64,000 nt of DNA, taken from contig CM048840.1 of the NCBI GenBank assembly GCA_026545765.1, positions 29,020,765-29,084,764 on the forward strand, given 5' to 3'. The stretch's first letter is position 1; every line of letters starts with the position of its first letter. The translations under genes and the position numbers were made by a program. The notes beneath the pieces are model-generated. The model did no database searches. It saw only the letters and a program-made list of their open reading frames with translations, and was not told the DNA's origin. Below are positions 11,072 to 22,204 of this stretch, in pieces. This stretch comes from Plantago major. Taxonomy: Eukaryota; Streptophyta; Magnoliopsida; Lamiales; Plantaginaceae.

Positions 11072-13041
11072 AGTCAAGAGAAGACCGTCGGAAGTTGGGA
11101 AGGAGTTCTCTTGCGTTTGGGATCCAATAGGAGTTGATTTGGGTCGAAAGGGTGCAAGAATCGCACAAAAACAGGCCAAGAATTAGTCCAGAATCGCAAA
11201 AAGGGATGCAGGCGCGTGTGCAACACGCTCCGAGAGGCTGGCGAGTGAGATTCACGCGCCAGGAAGGACAAAAACGCAGTGCTGGTGTTCTGGAGAGTGC
11301 GAGCGCATCCGAGCTCCACGTCGCGCGTGGTTGGGCTCGTTGGATTCCTAAGACGATTTCCCAGGTGATAGTGTTTGTACCCGGTTGGTATGGTGTCCTG
11401 CAGAGCGGCGGAAGACATCCGAAAGTGAAAGAACATCTCCTGGAAGAGGAAGATGGAGCTATTACTGGAGGTTCGCTTGGATATGGCTATGTTAACTTCA
11501 GGACTCATCAGGATGTTGACAGAGCAATGGAGGGGCTCCACTTCACTCCTCTCAATGGTAAACCAATTCGGATAATTTATTCCAATCGGGACCCAAGTTC
11601 ACGCAAGAGTGGTACTGGCAATATCTACATTAAGAATCTGGACAAAGAAATTGACCACAGAGCTCTACATGACACATTTTCTTCCTTTGGGAATATCCTT
11701 TCATGCAAAGTCTGGTTTCTCACTTGGATATTGCTTCGTTCAATATCAACTTGAAGAATCTGCGCAGCAAGCGATTGAGAAGCTCAACGACATGCTGTTG
11801 AATGGAAAACAGGTCTATGTTGGACCTTTCCTCCGCAAGCAAGATAGGATAATGTCAGGGGAAAAGACAAAATTTACCAACGTCTTTGTAAAGAATTTGT
11901 CTGAATCAACAACTGATGATGATCTTAGGAAAGCATTTGGTGAATATGGGTCAATAACTAGTGTTGTGGTCATGAGAAACGAGGATGGATCATCAAAATG
12001 TTTTGGGTTTGTCAACTTTGATAATGCCAATGATGCTGCTAGAGCCGTTGAATCTCTTAATGGCGGAAAATTAATAACGAGGAATGGTATGTTGCGGGGC
12101 CCACAAGAAATCTCGGAGGAGCCTTTGTCGAAGAATAAATTTCATCCGAGCCAAAAAGTTGATGATCTTTATGTGAAAAATCTTGATGATACTGTTGATA
12201 ACGACAAGCTCAAGGAGATGTTCCCTCCATTTGGTTCAATCACATCCTGCAAGGTGATGATGGACCCAAACGGAATTAGTAGGGGTTATGGGTTTGTTTC
12301 TTTCTCGTCACCTGAAGATGCTGCTAGAGCTCTTGCTGAACTGAATGGAAAAATATTTTTCAACAAACCTCTTCATGTTGCTCTTGCTCAGAGGAAGGAA
12401 GATAAAGGGGCAACGTTGCAGGATCAATTCGCACAACTTAGGCCAGTTGCAATGATGCCTAGTGTTGCTCCTCGCATGCCAATGTACAACCTTGGTGCTT
12501 CTCCAGTATTTTATGCACCACCTCTACCTCCAATGATCACTAACCAACCTGGATTTGGGTACCTGCAGCAGCAACATGTTCACGGCATGAGGCCTCCTGC
12601 TAATCTCCTGACAAATATGTTTATGCCAATGATTCCACAAGGTCCACTTCCTCGTGGAAGGCGTGCCAAGTCTATTCCAGCCCAACATGGTCCACAACCA
12701 GTCCCTTTTATGCAACCTCGGATGATGCCGAGGGTACAGCATGCTGATGCTTCCTGCGGTGTGCACAGTGGCATGCTTTCTGTCCCTTATGAAATGGGAG
12801 AAGTACAGATGCGTGATGTTGGAGTACCTCAGTCTCTTCAAGTTGGAACTTTGGCATCTCTCATCTTTCCAATGCAACCCCAGAGGAGCAGAGGATGATG
12901 CTGGGTGTCGAGCAACATGAGCATGATACTGCGGCTAAGGTTGCACTTGCTGGAGTCACCAGAAGCTCTGAAAGCCAAGGTGGCAGAGGCGATACAAGTC
13001 CTTAGGAAAGTGTCACAGAAACAGGGTGGAATGTTTTTTTA
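11072..13041 (+). pseudogene. LTR-PABP chimera, copy B
   Basis: The frame from 11134 (no ATG start; it opens at a non-ATG codon) crosses the leader, enters PABP in RRM1 at 11469 and runs through the start of RRM2. A 14-base loss near 11709 (after SCKV) shifts the frame, and a second frame carries the rest to 12898. That part contains RRM3 (VFVKNLSESTTDDDL), RRM4 (LYVKNLDDTVDNDKL, RNP1 RGYGFVSF) and the Pro/Met/Gln-rich linker (MPMYNLGASPVFYAPP). After the stop, a disrupted MLLE domain is readable in other frames: TPEEQRMMLG and HDTAAKV, then LHLLESPEALKAKVAEA ending near 13041. The MLLE core (TGMLLEM) is deleted. No introns are present. A protein of this form would lack half of RRM1 and any PAM2-binding MLLE domain. 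Confidence 0.8.
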
Positions 13042-13489
13042 AATGAGTATTGAGTTGTGCTTAGAAACGAATTTGTATTTTAATTTTCATTACCAGTTAT
13101 GCGAATATGTTTTTCTTCCGTAAATTTAGCTTCTTTGTGTTCGTATTTGTTTCTTAAATTTAACCGGCCGGAAATGAGTATTTTTTACCGGACTTCGTTG
13201 TTGTAGGCCAAGTATTCCGGCCGAAAATACATTAACGAATTACTAGTATTTATTTAATGAAAGAACTATTAGTACATAGTTTCTGAAGATTCTAAATTTC
13301 TAATCTTAGATAGTAGTATGATTTTTACCGCTTCGGTAAGGTGACTAAGGTCGTTCTATCCTCCTATTTTATAGGTTATCGAGATTTCCTTGTTATTATC
13401 GGATTTGTTCGATGTTACTAGTGAGAAATATCTACCTTTTTTGAATTTGTAGGTTTCGATTGATTGCTTGCATTATCCGCATATCTATG
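13042..13489. other. Downstream flank of PABP chimera
   Basis: AT-rich, no gene. Two CCGGCCG-containing arms (about 13164 and 13216) and the small hairpin TTACCGCTTCGGTAA (about 13326) are visible. No LTR is seen here. Copy C has the same flank, split by the 13.7-kb element (27818-28051 and 41752-41965). Confidence 0.5.
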
Positions 13490-14060
13490 TGTTGAGGGTA
13501 AGATCCCCCAACTACTTAGAGATTATTCGACCTCGGGTAATGGCCAAGGTAAGAAGCTCCGTACTGTGTAAGAACCAGTGTGTGAGAGCCTGCGACCCTT
13601 GAGCTCGGTAAGACCCGGTTTGCTAAGTGTCAAACCGGTTGGAGACTTTACTCAAGAGAGACTGAAGATCTGCTCTGTATAATAGTTGAGAAGGTAAGAG
13701 TCTAGGAAGAAGGCTTGACTTACTTTGCATTATGAGGATATGTGCATATTTATAGGTTTCCCTTGAGAAAGGGGGGACTCACAAGATCGCCATGATGTCG
13801 TCCCAGTTAACCAACAATGCTCTATTAGCCCATGGCCCGATGTCTTGATAGGCCTATGGCCCGATAGGTTAGTTTGGTTAGGGCGTCGATCTGGGCCCGT
13901 AGTCCGATAAATGATTATGACGTCCGCTTAGGGCGATGGTCCGATAAGCGATTAGGACATCACGCTTAGGGCGTGATGCGATAGGCGATTAGGACATCCC
14001 GCTTAGGACTGTAGTCCGATAGAGCGGTTAGGACGTCATGGAAATATTTATGTATCAACA
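13490..14060 (-). repeat. 3' LTR of non-autonomous element, copy 1
   Basis: TGTTGAGGG ... ATCAACA, the left LTR of a minus-strand element. It contains about three palindromic 39-bp repeats near its right (U3) end. Confidence 0.85.
13905..14040. repeat. Palindromic 39-bp U3 repeats
   Basis: About three tandem units with core GGACTGTAGTCC flanked by CCGCTTA and GATAGAGCGG, so each unit can fold on itself. The number and quality of units differ between LTRs (compare 42322-42445 and 19615-19700). U3 repeats of this kind often act as enhancers in LTRs; that role is inferred. Confidence 0.6.
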
Positions 14061-14076
14061 TATGTCCCCCTAGTTT
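14061..14076 (-). promoter_or_regulatory. Polypurine tract, copy 1
   Basis: On the minus strand AACTAGGGGGACATA abuts the 3' LTR. It is identical in design to the PPT of the long element at 40831-40847. Confidence 0.7.
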
Positions 14077-17000
14077 CCAAGTATCTTAGTAGAAGATAGT
14101 TGTGGAACTATAGTGTCCGGGGAGCTTCTTTGTGCGATCGATCTTGTGAGCTTTGAAAATTTTCCTTATCCGTGTCCTCTCTTGTCTTTCCCCTATCTCT
14201 TCCCCCCCGTGCAGATCGAGGCAGGGCGTCTCGGTATGGGAAAAGAGGTATTTGGGCGAGATAGGAATTGACGTGAAGGCTTAGCACTTTGGAAAATTTT
14301 GTCCCTCGGATGTGCGGATCCGAGGTGCCATGCCGGCTAAATTTTTCCTTGTAGATCTTGTCACTCAGATGTCGGATCCGAACTTCGAACTTTTTTTTAT
14401 TTTTTTTTTTACCAAAAATGATATGCCGGGCTCGGTTGGCGTTGCACCGGATGTCGTGATGCGGAGTGTGGAAGGGCCTTTGTTTAAGGTTGGGCCTACC
14501 TAACTTGATTTGGCATGTAGTGGTGTACTTCTTTGCCTTCCTATTTAAATGCATTCTTCCATTTGCATAGAGTATATGAAATAATGTTGATATGGGCGAT
14601 GAGTGGACCAATCATGCATAGTGGGCTTGCACTCTAGCCGCAGAATCACGTGGGTGAGAGGAAAGGAAGGCAGTAGCTAGTTTTTTAGCCACTTATTATT
14701 CTTTCTTCTTGAATTCTCCTCGCTTTCCAATAGTGTGACTAGTGTTGCTTTACAGTTGCCTTAGCTCCATTTCGAGCTTTCAAGTTCCGAATCTGCTTCT
14801 TGTCTCTATTCGGTCAGATTTGTTTCGTCCACAGCCTTATGCTTTAGTCGGAAGCTCAATTCCGTTCTGAGGGTCTCGATCAAGTTGCTACTCGGATTTA
14901 CAAATTGAGTTGTGTTCATTCTTGAGATTTGTTCGACTTTGAATCCACACTCTCTTGTTTATGTCGAGCCGGTCTCTGTTACCGTCAAGCGGATTGGCTC
15001 CGGATCTTCAAGTTCGAGATTTCTATTCTCACTCTGATTTGGTTGCTCCATTATTTTGTTAATTTTCTTTGAGTTCGGCGTAGTCTTAAACCGCCACCTC
15101 CACTTCCCGAATTGATTGGCTTGACGGAGGAGGTGGGAGAGACTTCGAGGTGTTAGGAGGTGAGAGGCGAGAAGGAGATAAGCTTTCGGCAATTTAACTC
15201 CGATCTGGATCTGTTCGAATCGAGGTGGGTCTTAGTCGAGATTGCAACTTGGAGTTCGAATTGATTTACATTCGGTGAAGTAATTCCGTCGATATGAGGT
15301 TGGTGGTGGTTCCGTATTGATATTTTCATAGCCATTTATGCGATCCGAAGTTATTGTTCTTGTTGTTCGAGACAATCTTATTTTACGAAATTGTGCCACC
15401 GATTCGGATCGCCATATATAGTACCGCGATGCTCTGCTCTGTTGCGTCTGTTTAAATCTTTGATATGTTAGTGACTTGCTCTGTTCTAGTCCGAGCCGTT
15501 GTTCACCATGCTCGAGTTCGTATCTAGTCATGGTTTGGATCAACTCGGACTAAATTCAACAACCGCCGTGCTCATATTTGATTTGCAATTCACGGTCAAG
15601 GGATATAGTCCGGGTTTACTTTTCTTGCTCGAGCTTGCGGTCTCACTATTCACCCGCTCTCCACATCCCAAAGAGTTGAGGCGAGGCGGAGCAGAGGTGA
15701 GGCGAAAAAAGGGCAAGCTTATATCGACCTTCTTTGTCTTCTCAGACTTGTTTTGTGGAGTTCCATCCGATGTTGTTCTCGATTCGAGATCTTGATCGAT
15801 GTTAGTCGAGTCTGCGCTCCTGACTCGAGGCATTGTTCTATATGCTCCTCCGTCTTTTCTAATATCCGGATCTTGATGCTTTTGTACTTGGACTTGGATT
15901 TTTTGTAAAGCCAAGAATCTGATTCTCTTATTCGTCGTGCTCAATCCGAGCTTCTTCTCTATTTTTAGTTGAACTAATGCTTCATCACCTTTAGTTTGAA
16001 GCGACATTTTGTTTACTCTGAATCTCGGTTTGACGAATGGGCTCTTGTTAAACTTGCGGCTTTATTCGAGGTTCCGTCTTGTTCATAGCTTGATTCAGGA
16101 TTCTTTATTTTGTTCGAGTTCGACTTTTACGGGCCATCAAGCTCGTGGCTTGTCTTGTCCGGAGCTCCTCTTCGTTGTTGAAGTCCGAAGCCGTGTAGTC
16201 AGGAACTTTTATTTGTTGCTCGAATTAGTGAGTTTTGAGGTAGGAGTCGATTCGAATCTTCTATAAATCCGAGTTTCCTCTGATAGGTCATTCGGTCAAA
16301 AGTCAACATCCGGTAAAGCTGTTGGAGGCGTGTCTAAATTTCGGATCTGATACATTGCTTTCGATTGAACTCGATCCGGATCTCTTATTTGCTCCATTTA
16401 AACGTCGTGAGCTTGGTCGGATCCATTACTCGGTCAAAATTGCCTCGGGCTTATTATTGCCGTCCGGAGTTGAGTTAACTCTTTTGCTTTTATTGACACT
16501 TGTAATTCTCAAGAGTGTTGTTGTTGTTGTTTGAAGCGTCTTCATGTTCGATGTTGGAGTTTGTGCTTCTTTGTTGTTCTTGTCCGAAGCCATTGGTATT
16601 AGAACTTTGACTTCTTGTCCGAGTCTCACTCAAAGCTAATTTTCAGTTCGGATCCCTGTGCTTTAGTTTGGATTTGAGACGTCTAATAGTCCTTTCTGAT
16701 CCGAGTCTCGCTCTAAGTTTGCTATAGTTCGGACCTCCTTTGTTTGCTATAGTTCATATATGCTTCTACGGATTGCTACAGTAAGTCCGTAGCTACAGTA
16801 ATTTTTTTTTTTTTGGGACTTTGCAGATCTTGTCCGAAGCTAGGATACGGATCCGAGCCTCTTCTCTATTTGCAGTTCAGAACTGTTGCTCTGTCACCTC
16901 TATTCAGAAGCAGCACTTTGCTGTTTGTGTTGTTCCGAGTTTAGTTAACTGTTTTGCTCCGAAGATAACTTTCTGTTCAACACTTGTAATGTTCAAGATT

Positions 17001-18169
17001 GTTTCTATCCTTTGGATATGTGTAGGACTCAACATGATGCATCAGTTCCACCTTTATTTCATACAAACAGAGTGAAGTTGTCCGAATGCTTGTTTGAAAA
17101 TGTCTTCTTTTTGTCTATTTTTGTAGCTCCTGCAAACTTTGCTTTTGAAACTTTGGACTTGGCGTCCGCAAAAATTGTCAACATTCACATATGATGTCTT
17201 TGGACAACTTATCCATCAGTAAGAGCGATGGCTTGTGATCTCCAAACCAACATGTGTTTATGGATGGTCCGAGAGAGGTCGTCTAAACGGTCGACAGTCC
17301 GTGTAAGTGGATAACTCATCCATCCGTAAGAGGGATGGGGTGTTTCTTTTTATGACAATCGGTTTTTTGGGATAGTCCGGAGGAGGACATCCGAGTCCGT
17401 GTGAGTGGATAACTCATCTATCCGTAAGAGGGATGGGGTGTTATTTTCTAAACAACCGGTGTTGTGGGATGGTCCGAAGGAGGACATCCGAACGGACGAG
17501 TCATCCGTGTTATGCCGAGACGGTCGGGCTTATATTGAAGTACTTATGCCGAGACGGTCGGGCTTATGTTGAAGTACTTATGCCGAGGCGTTCGGGCTTA
17601 TATAATTTCGTGGGTGTCGGACCCCTTATTAATCGGAAACATGTCCTTGACGAATCATGTACGCTTGTTTAGTAATTGAAGCATTGATGAATGATGTGTG
17701 CGTGTATGATGAATGAATGAATGCATGAATGAATGATGCAATGAATGTGGATGTATGGTAAATGATGATTTCAAGTTAAGTCAGAATACTTACTTTTTCA
17801 TCGAAAACTGTAGAGCATTATTTTCGGTTCTCCGTTTTAAGAGAAGCCAGCGAAAATGGAGATCGGAATTCGAAATAAACAAATCCCAACCTTTGAAAGT
17901 ATCTCCTAGCTCTTAAGCTTATGGAGTTGGCCTCACTTTTGCTTGTGCAGCTAAAGGTGTAAGATGCTTGTCCTAGCCACTCTGGTGGTAGGAGACTTGC
18001 CCTGGCTACTTTGGCGTTGGAGACGGTCCTAGCCACTTTGGCGGTAGGAGGCTATCCTAGCCAAATTGGTAGCAAGTGTCGGATGTTTGTAGGACAATGA
18101 GTGTCTTACTTAGTTGGTCCGGAGGATGTAGTATGACCTTAGGACACGATCTCTAAGACATGGTCAAGG
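14077..18169. other. Non-coding interior (3' region) of non-autonomous element, copy 1
   Basis: About 4.1 kb with no frame I can assign to a protein. It is rich in TTCGAG/TCCGA words, with T-runs near 14390 and 16803 and direct repeats of a GAGTGGATAACTCATCYATCCGT type (about 17310-17430). Tat-lineage elements are known for long, variable 3' regions. The homologous stretch is 42486-46756. Confidence 0.6.
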
Positions 18170-18992
18170 ACCCGCTCCGAGGATATGGTGAGAACCTGGT
18201 CCGAGGAGATGGTAAGAACCGGGTCCAAGGACATGGTAAGAACATGGTCCGAGGCCACGGTGAGAACCGGCTCCGAGGCGATGGTAAGAACCTGGACCGA
18301 GGACTTGGTAAGAGCACACTCAGGAGAGGGTAAGAACCGAGTTCGAGGTGTGGTGAGGACGGTTCGAGGAGATGGTGAGGACTGCTCAGGAGATGGTAAG
18401 AACACAGTCCGAGGTGACGGTGAGAACACACTCAGGGCGACGGTGAGAACTGCTCAGGCAACGGTTAGAACCGGCTCCGTGGAGATGGTGAGCACCGGGT
18501 CCGAGGCGACGGTGAGCACCGACTTCGAGGAGATGGTGCGTACCTGCTCCGAGGAGATGGTCAGAATCGGGTCCGAGGCGGCGAGGACCGACTCAGGAGA
18601 TGGTGAGGACTGCTCAGGAGATGGTAAGAACTAGGTCCAGGCGACGGTGAGGACCGGCTCAGGAGATGGTGAGGACTGCTCAGGAGATGGTAAGAACCGG
18701 GTCCGAGGCGACGGTGAGGACCTACTCTGAAGAGATGGTAAGAACCGGGTCTGAGGCGACGGTGAGGACCGGCTCCGAGGAGATGGGGAGGACTTGCTCC
18801 GAGGAGATGGTAAGAACCGGGTCCAGGCGACGGTGAGGACCGACTCCGAGGAGATGGTGAGGACCTGCTCCGAGGAGATGGTGAGAACATGCTCCGAGGA
18901 GATGGTAAGAATCGGGTCCAGGCGACGGTGAGGATAGAGAGATGGTGAGAACCTGCTCTGAGGAGATGGTGAGGACCTGCTCCGAGGAGATG
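18170..18992. repeat. 24-bp minisatellite, copy 1
   Basis: Tandem 24-bp units such as GAGGAGATGGTGAGGACCTG(CTCC), alternating with variants GAGGAGATGGTAAGAACCGG(GTCC) and GAGGCGACGGTGAGGACCGA(CTCC), giving a 72-bp higher-order repeat. Both strands stay open for long stretches as 8-residue repeats. Many units here read CTCAGG where copy 2 reads CTCCGAGG. Confidence 0.85.
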
Positions 18993-19125
18993 TATAGTCC
19001 ACTATGTTTCTTGAAGGGGCTCTTGCCACTCTTCCCCTCCGAGTGGGAGGTCTGCCTCTTTGCCTTGGGGTGGGCGTCCCAACCGCAGTAGTGTTGGTTC
19101 TTACTGACCTTCTTGTTCTTGCCAT
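18993..19125 (-). pseudogene. gag stub fused to minisatellite, copy 1
   Basis: From the ATG at 19125, about 45 residues of gag (MARTRRSVRTN ... PRQRGRPPTRRGRVAR) read correctly and then run straight into the minisatellite at RNIVDYTS. In copy 2 the gag part is about 850 bp, so here most of gag was deleted, presumably by recombination into the repeat. Only the basic N-terminus remains, so no capsid function is possible. Confidence 0.7.
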
Positions 19126-19155
19126 TACGGAAGAGAACGGAACTTTTTGTAAAGT

Positions 19156-19173
19156 TTCCCACAGATGGCGCCA
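19156..19173 (-). promoter_or_regulatory. Primer-binding site, copy 1
   Basis: Minus strand TGGCGCCATCTGTGGGAA, three bases from the LTR. One mismatch to the site in the long element. Confidence 0.75.
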
Positions 19174-19176
19174 AAA

Positions 19177-19720
19177 TGTTGAGGGTAAGATCCCCCAACT
19201 ACTTAGAGATTATTCGACCTCACGGATAATGGCCAAGGTAAGAAGCTCCGTACTGTGTAAGAACCAGTGTGTGAGAGCCTGCAACCCTTGAGCTCGGTAA
19301 GAACCTGCACAGGTGACTTGAGTGGGGGGGGGGGGTTAGGACCAGGTTTGCTAAGTGTCAAACCGGTTGGAAACTTTACTCAAGAGAGACTGAAGATCTG
19401 CTCTGTATAATAGTTGAGAAGGAAAGAGTCTAGGAAGAAGGCTTGACTTACTTTGCATTATGAGGATATGTGCATATTTATAGGTTTCCCTTGAGAAATG
19501 AGGACTCACAAGATCGCGCCAAGTGTACGTCCCAGATTGCACCAACAATGCTCTACTAGGCCCATGGCCCAATGTCTTGATAGGCCCATGGTCCAATAGG
19601 TTGGTTTGGTTAGGACGTCCCGCTTAGAACAGTAGTCCGATAGAGCAGTTAGGATATCCCGCTTAGCACTGTAGTCCGATAGAGCGGTTAGGACGTCATG
19701 GACATATTTCTGTATCAACA
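19177..19720 (-). repeat. 5' LTR of non-autonomous element, copy 1
   Basis: TGTTGAGGG ... ATCAACA, followed by CTATG. It has a TATAAATA box on the minus strand at 19475-19482 and a run of 12 G at 19324-19335. Confidence 0.85.
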
Positions 19721-20385
19721 CTATGTTTAATGGTAATGAGATTATTTTCCCTTTGCCAGATTTTACACCTTGAGAATTAGAATCTTGAAGGGCCATATTA
19801 ATGGTGTATACAGCTGATGTTTCGTTGTTCACTTGCGGTTGCATAATGTTGCAGAGGATTTTGTAATCCTTGCGTCCATCAGTAAATACACCAGCAAATT
19901 TGGTAATAGTTATAAACAGGCATGAGAAAAAAATTTATTCCGATTTTAATAGCTAGAGAAAGCACATGGAACAAGTAACAATTCCATATATATAGAGATG
20001 AGTTGCAACACCATACAATGTAACAATGCTAACATGACAAACTCCAAACCAAAATGACTTGATCACAGTGTACAAACCAAGCAGATCTCCATGCACCTTA
20101 TTCCAAAGCTAGACAGTTCAAAAAACTCTTAAATTCACCAGCTAATACTAAAGTGCTGATGAGGAAATGGCCTTTCGTTGTTAATAATCTTGTTTGCACT
20201 TTCAAGTACCAGCTCGGATGCTCATCACTTGGTGATCATATATTACCTGTTGAAGCCCGGGAATACGTTTTTCTTAATCAATTAAATCTACTCTCCTTTT
20301 TCTCTTTTTTGTCAAAGCCAACTTCAACTCTTAAGCTCTAGAAAACGGACGTAGTTCCTCCTTTAATAAATCCTCGTCCTGCTTG

Positions 20386-20843
20386 TCATACGCAGAAACG
20401 ATGAAATTTCTCCAGCACCATCCCATGTTCGATAAAAAGCTGTGACAGATCATACCTAGCTTGTGTGGGGGCATAGTGATGAAACTTCACTATTTCAAGA
20501 TGAGATACAACACATAATGGCACAGCCTGTTCAGAGACCCACTCATACTCCCAATCACCGTCCTGGTAAAAATCAAAAAGGTTCTCTTTTGAGTTCAAAA
20601 TTTAAAATTTAAGTGCGAACCGAAGAGTAAGATACTGAGATAGTAAAACATGTTTGCCTCGTGACTTACATCCCCATCCTCGCATAAGATGAGAAATTTC
20701 AGACATAGTGTCACAGCAAGTAGATCATGTAGTCCTACGTCATGTAAGACATTCGTGAGCTCGAGCTTTTCCAACATGTGATACTTGGGAATAGGGAGTC
20801 CCATGTATGCAAATCCAACACCCTTCTTAATCCTCATCTTCAT
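20386..20843 (-). pseudogene. F-box/FBD/LRR-like gene remnant, copy C
   Basis: Two minus-strand exons can be joined. The upstream exon (from 20843 to 20670) encodes an LRR-like stretch, YHMLEKLELTNVLHDVGL ... LKFLILCEDGD, ending at a strong donor GAT/GTAAGT. A 107-bp intron (20563-20669) ends in TTTTTACCAG. The last exon (20562 to 20386) encodes DGDWEYEWVSEQAVPLC, then VSHLEIVKFHHY and FIEHGMVLEKFHRFCV-stop. The layout (W..., VP.C..SHL..V.F, a later VLEK) is that of the FBD domain closing many plant F-box/LRR proteins. The N-terminal F-box and most LRRs are not in the window, so this is a remnant or a very diverged gene. Family assignment comes from motif memory only. Confidence 0.5.
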
Positions 20844-22127
20844 CCCTCATAATGAAAAAAGTAATGAATATCTGGAGGGGCAGGTCTGACACAATGAGAT
20901 CATCAGGGTTATCTGAAACAATTCAATATACTGTTGCATTAGGCTAATTTTGATCCTCAACTAAAGAGTCATCCTTTTTTTTTTTTTTTTTTGTAATGCT
21001 CCGTCTCACCGAATGCTTACTTAAAAACAAAAACTAATTTCATCAATTAAAATCCAGCAAAATTACAGACCTCAAGCAGAAGAGTGATGAATGCTGAATT
21101 GCTCTAGCAGGCCCTATAATTCGTTGGTATATCATCTTGTTCGCATTGTTCCTCCGTTCAATATACCTGCTCGGATGATCATCTCGGTGGTCGTGTGTTT
21201 CCTTACACTGTTGTGGACTAAATAGGACAGCTTGACTAGCTGATAGATGAATCATGAACTCCATCTCACTGTCTGATCATTAAAAGGGGACCAATTAATT
21301 ACTGTACACAATTAGATCAAAATGTACATGACTAGTACCAGAAATCAGTTAACAAAGCATAGAATTGGAAAGAAAATAATCTTGGGAATATAGAACATTA
21401 GTTGAGACAATCCTAAACATGCTAACTTGAGATTATATCTCATACATTCATAACCAAATAAAGAATGCGCGGGAAATTGGCGCGGACATGATAAATTTAA
21501 AAGTATATAGGTAGTTGTAGAAACATCTAATCAGAGAGCAAGAAGAAAAATCTTATCAAATGCTTTACTGTCCTACACCTTTACCAATCAGATCTGCAGC
21601 ACGAATTTAATTATTTAATCTGAATTCGATATGTTGATGAAGCAAATCAAATGAAGATAAATCAGAATCCAAATGAATACAATCTTGAAATTTTATTTCG
21701 ATGTTAAATCAAGAAAATAAATCAGAGAACAGAAAATCATCATGTCAGATCTGCTATTGTTAGATCTATCTTTGTAAACCTGGATTATGATCAGGTAAAA
21801 CAAAATTAGGAAAGCAGCAATTGAAGAAACGTGATTTGAATATCTAGCTAGCTAATATGTCAAATTGAATTTCAGAATCGAAATCAAAGAATAAGAAAAA
21901 CCTAAACAGGTATGTTATGTAAGAGCAAGATCCGCGAGTTAGTGTTATTCTACAACAACATTTCGGAATTCTTAATGGTCATCAAGCAAAACAGATCAGA
22001 AATCACCGAACCGTAAAAAAAGAGAAAACAGATTGAATGGTTGAGAGGACTACTTACAATGCTGCAAACTCTGTCACAGCCGCCTTTCCCTATCTCAGAC
22101 TGACAGCAATATAGGCTGTTGTACTCG

Positions 22128-22135
22128 TATATATA
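22128..22135 (-). promoter_or_regulatory. TATA box of F-box-like unit, copy C
   Basis: TATATATA on the minus strand, upstream of a GTAAGT donor as in copy A. The stretch 20850-22127 between it and the LRR-like exon holds no recognised gene. Confidence 0.4.
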
Positions 22136-22204
22136 GCCAGCGTGTGCTAGGTTAAGGGAAAAAAAAGGAAATAGTAATAAAAACACTTTGTTTGTGATTG
22201 TCAT

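Larger units (their letters stand above)
8885..13489. repeat. Segmental duplication, copy B (starts mid-MITE)
   Basis: Homologous to copy A from about 5600 onward and to copy C from about 23710 onward. It lacks the F-box part. Its left breakpoint joins PABP RRM4 of copy A to the inside of a Stowaway MITE. It ends at the CTATG target duplication of the Tat-type element at 13490. Confidence 0.8.
13490..19720 (-). mobile_element. Non-autonomous Tat-type LTR retrotransposon, copy 1
   Basis: A complete minus-strand element: LTRs at both ends, target duplication CTATG (13485-13489 and 19721-19725), PBS beside the right LTR and PPT beside the left. The interior has only a stub of gag, a 24-bp minisatellite and about 4 kb without genes. 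No protease, RT, RNase H or integrase is present, so it must have moved using proteins from a relative such as the element at 28052. It fits the large-retrotransposon-derivative type. Confidence 0.85.

Noticed and set aside
13326..13340. Hairpin TTACCGCTTCGGTAA as a transcription terminator
   Set aside because: Nuclear plant genes do not use this kind of terminator, and no transcript end is indicated.
14108..14611. A 167-codon minus-strand frame in the 3' region of the non-autonomous element
   Set aside because: Only a shorter part (42921-43133) survives in the homologous copy, there is no known domain, and it lies in the hypervariable non-coding part.
18170..18992. CRISPR-like array
   Set aside because: Units are contiguous with no unique spacers, and the setting is a plant retrotransposon: this is a minisatellite.
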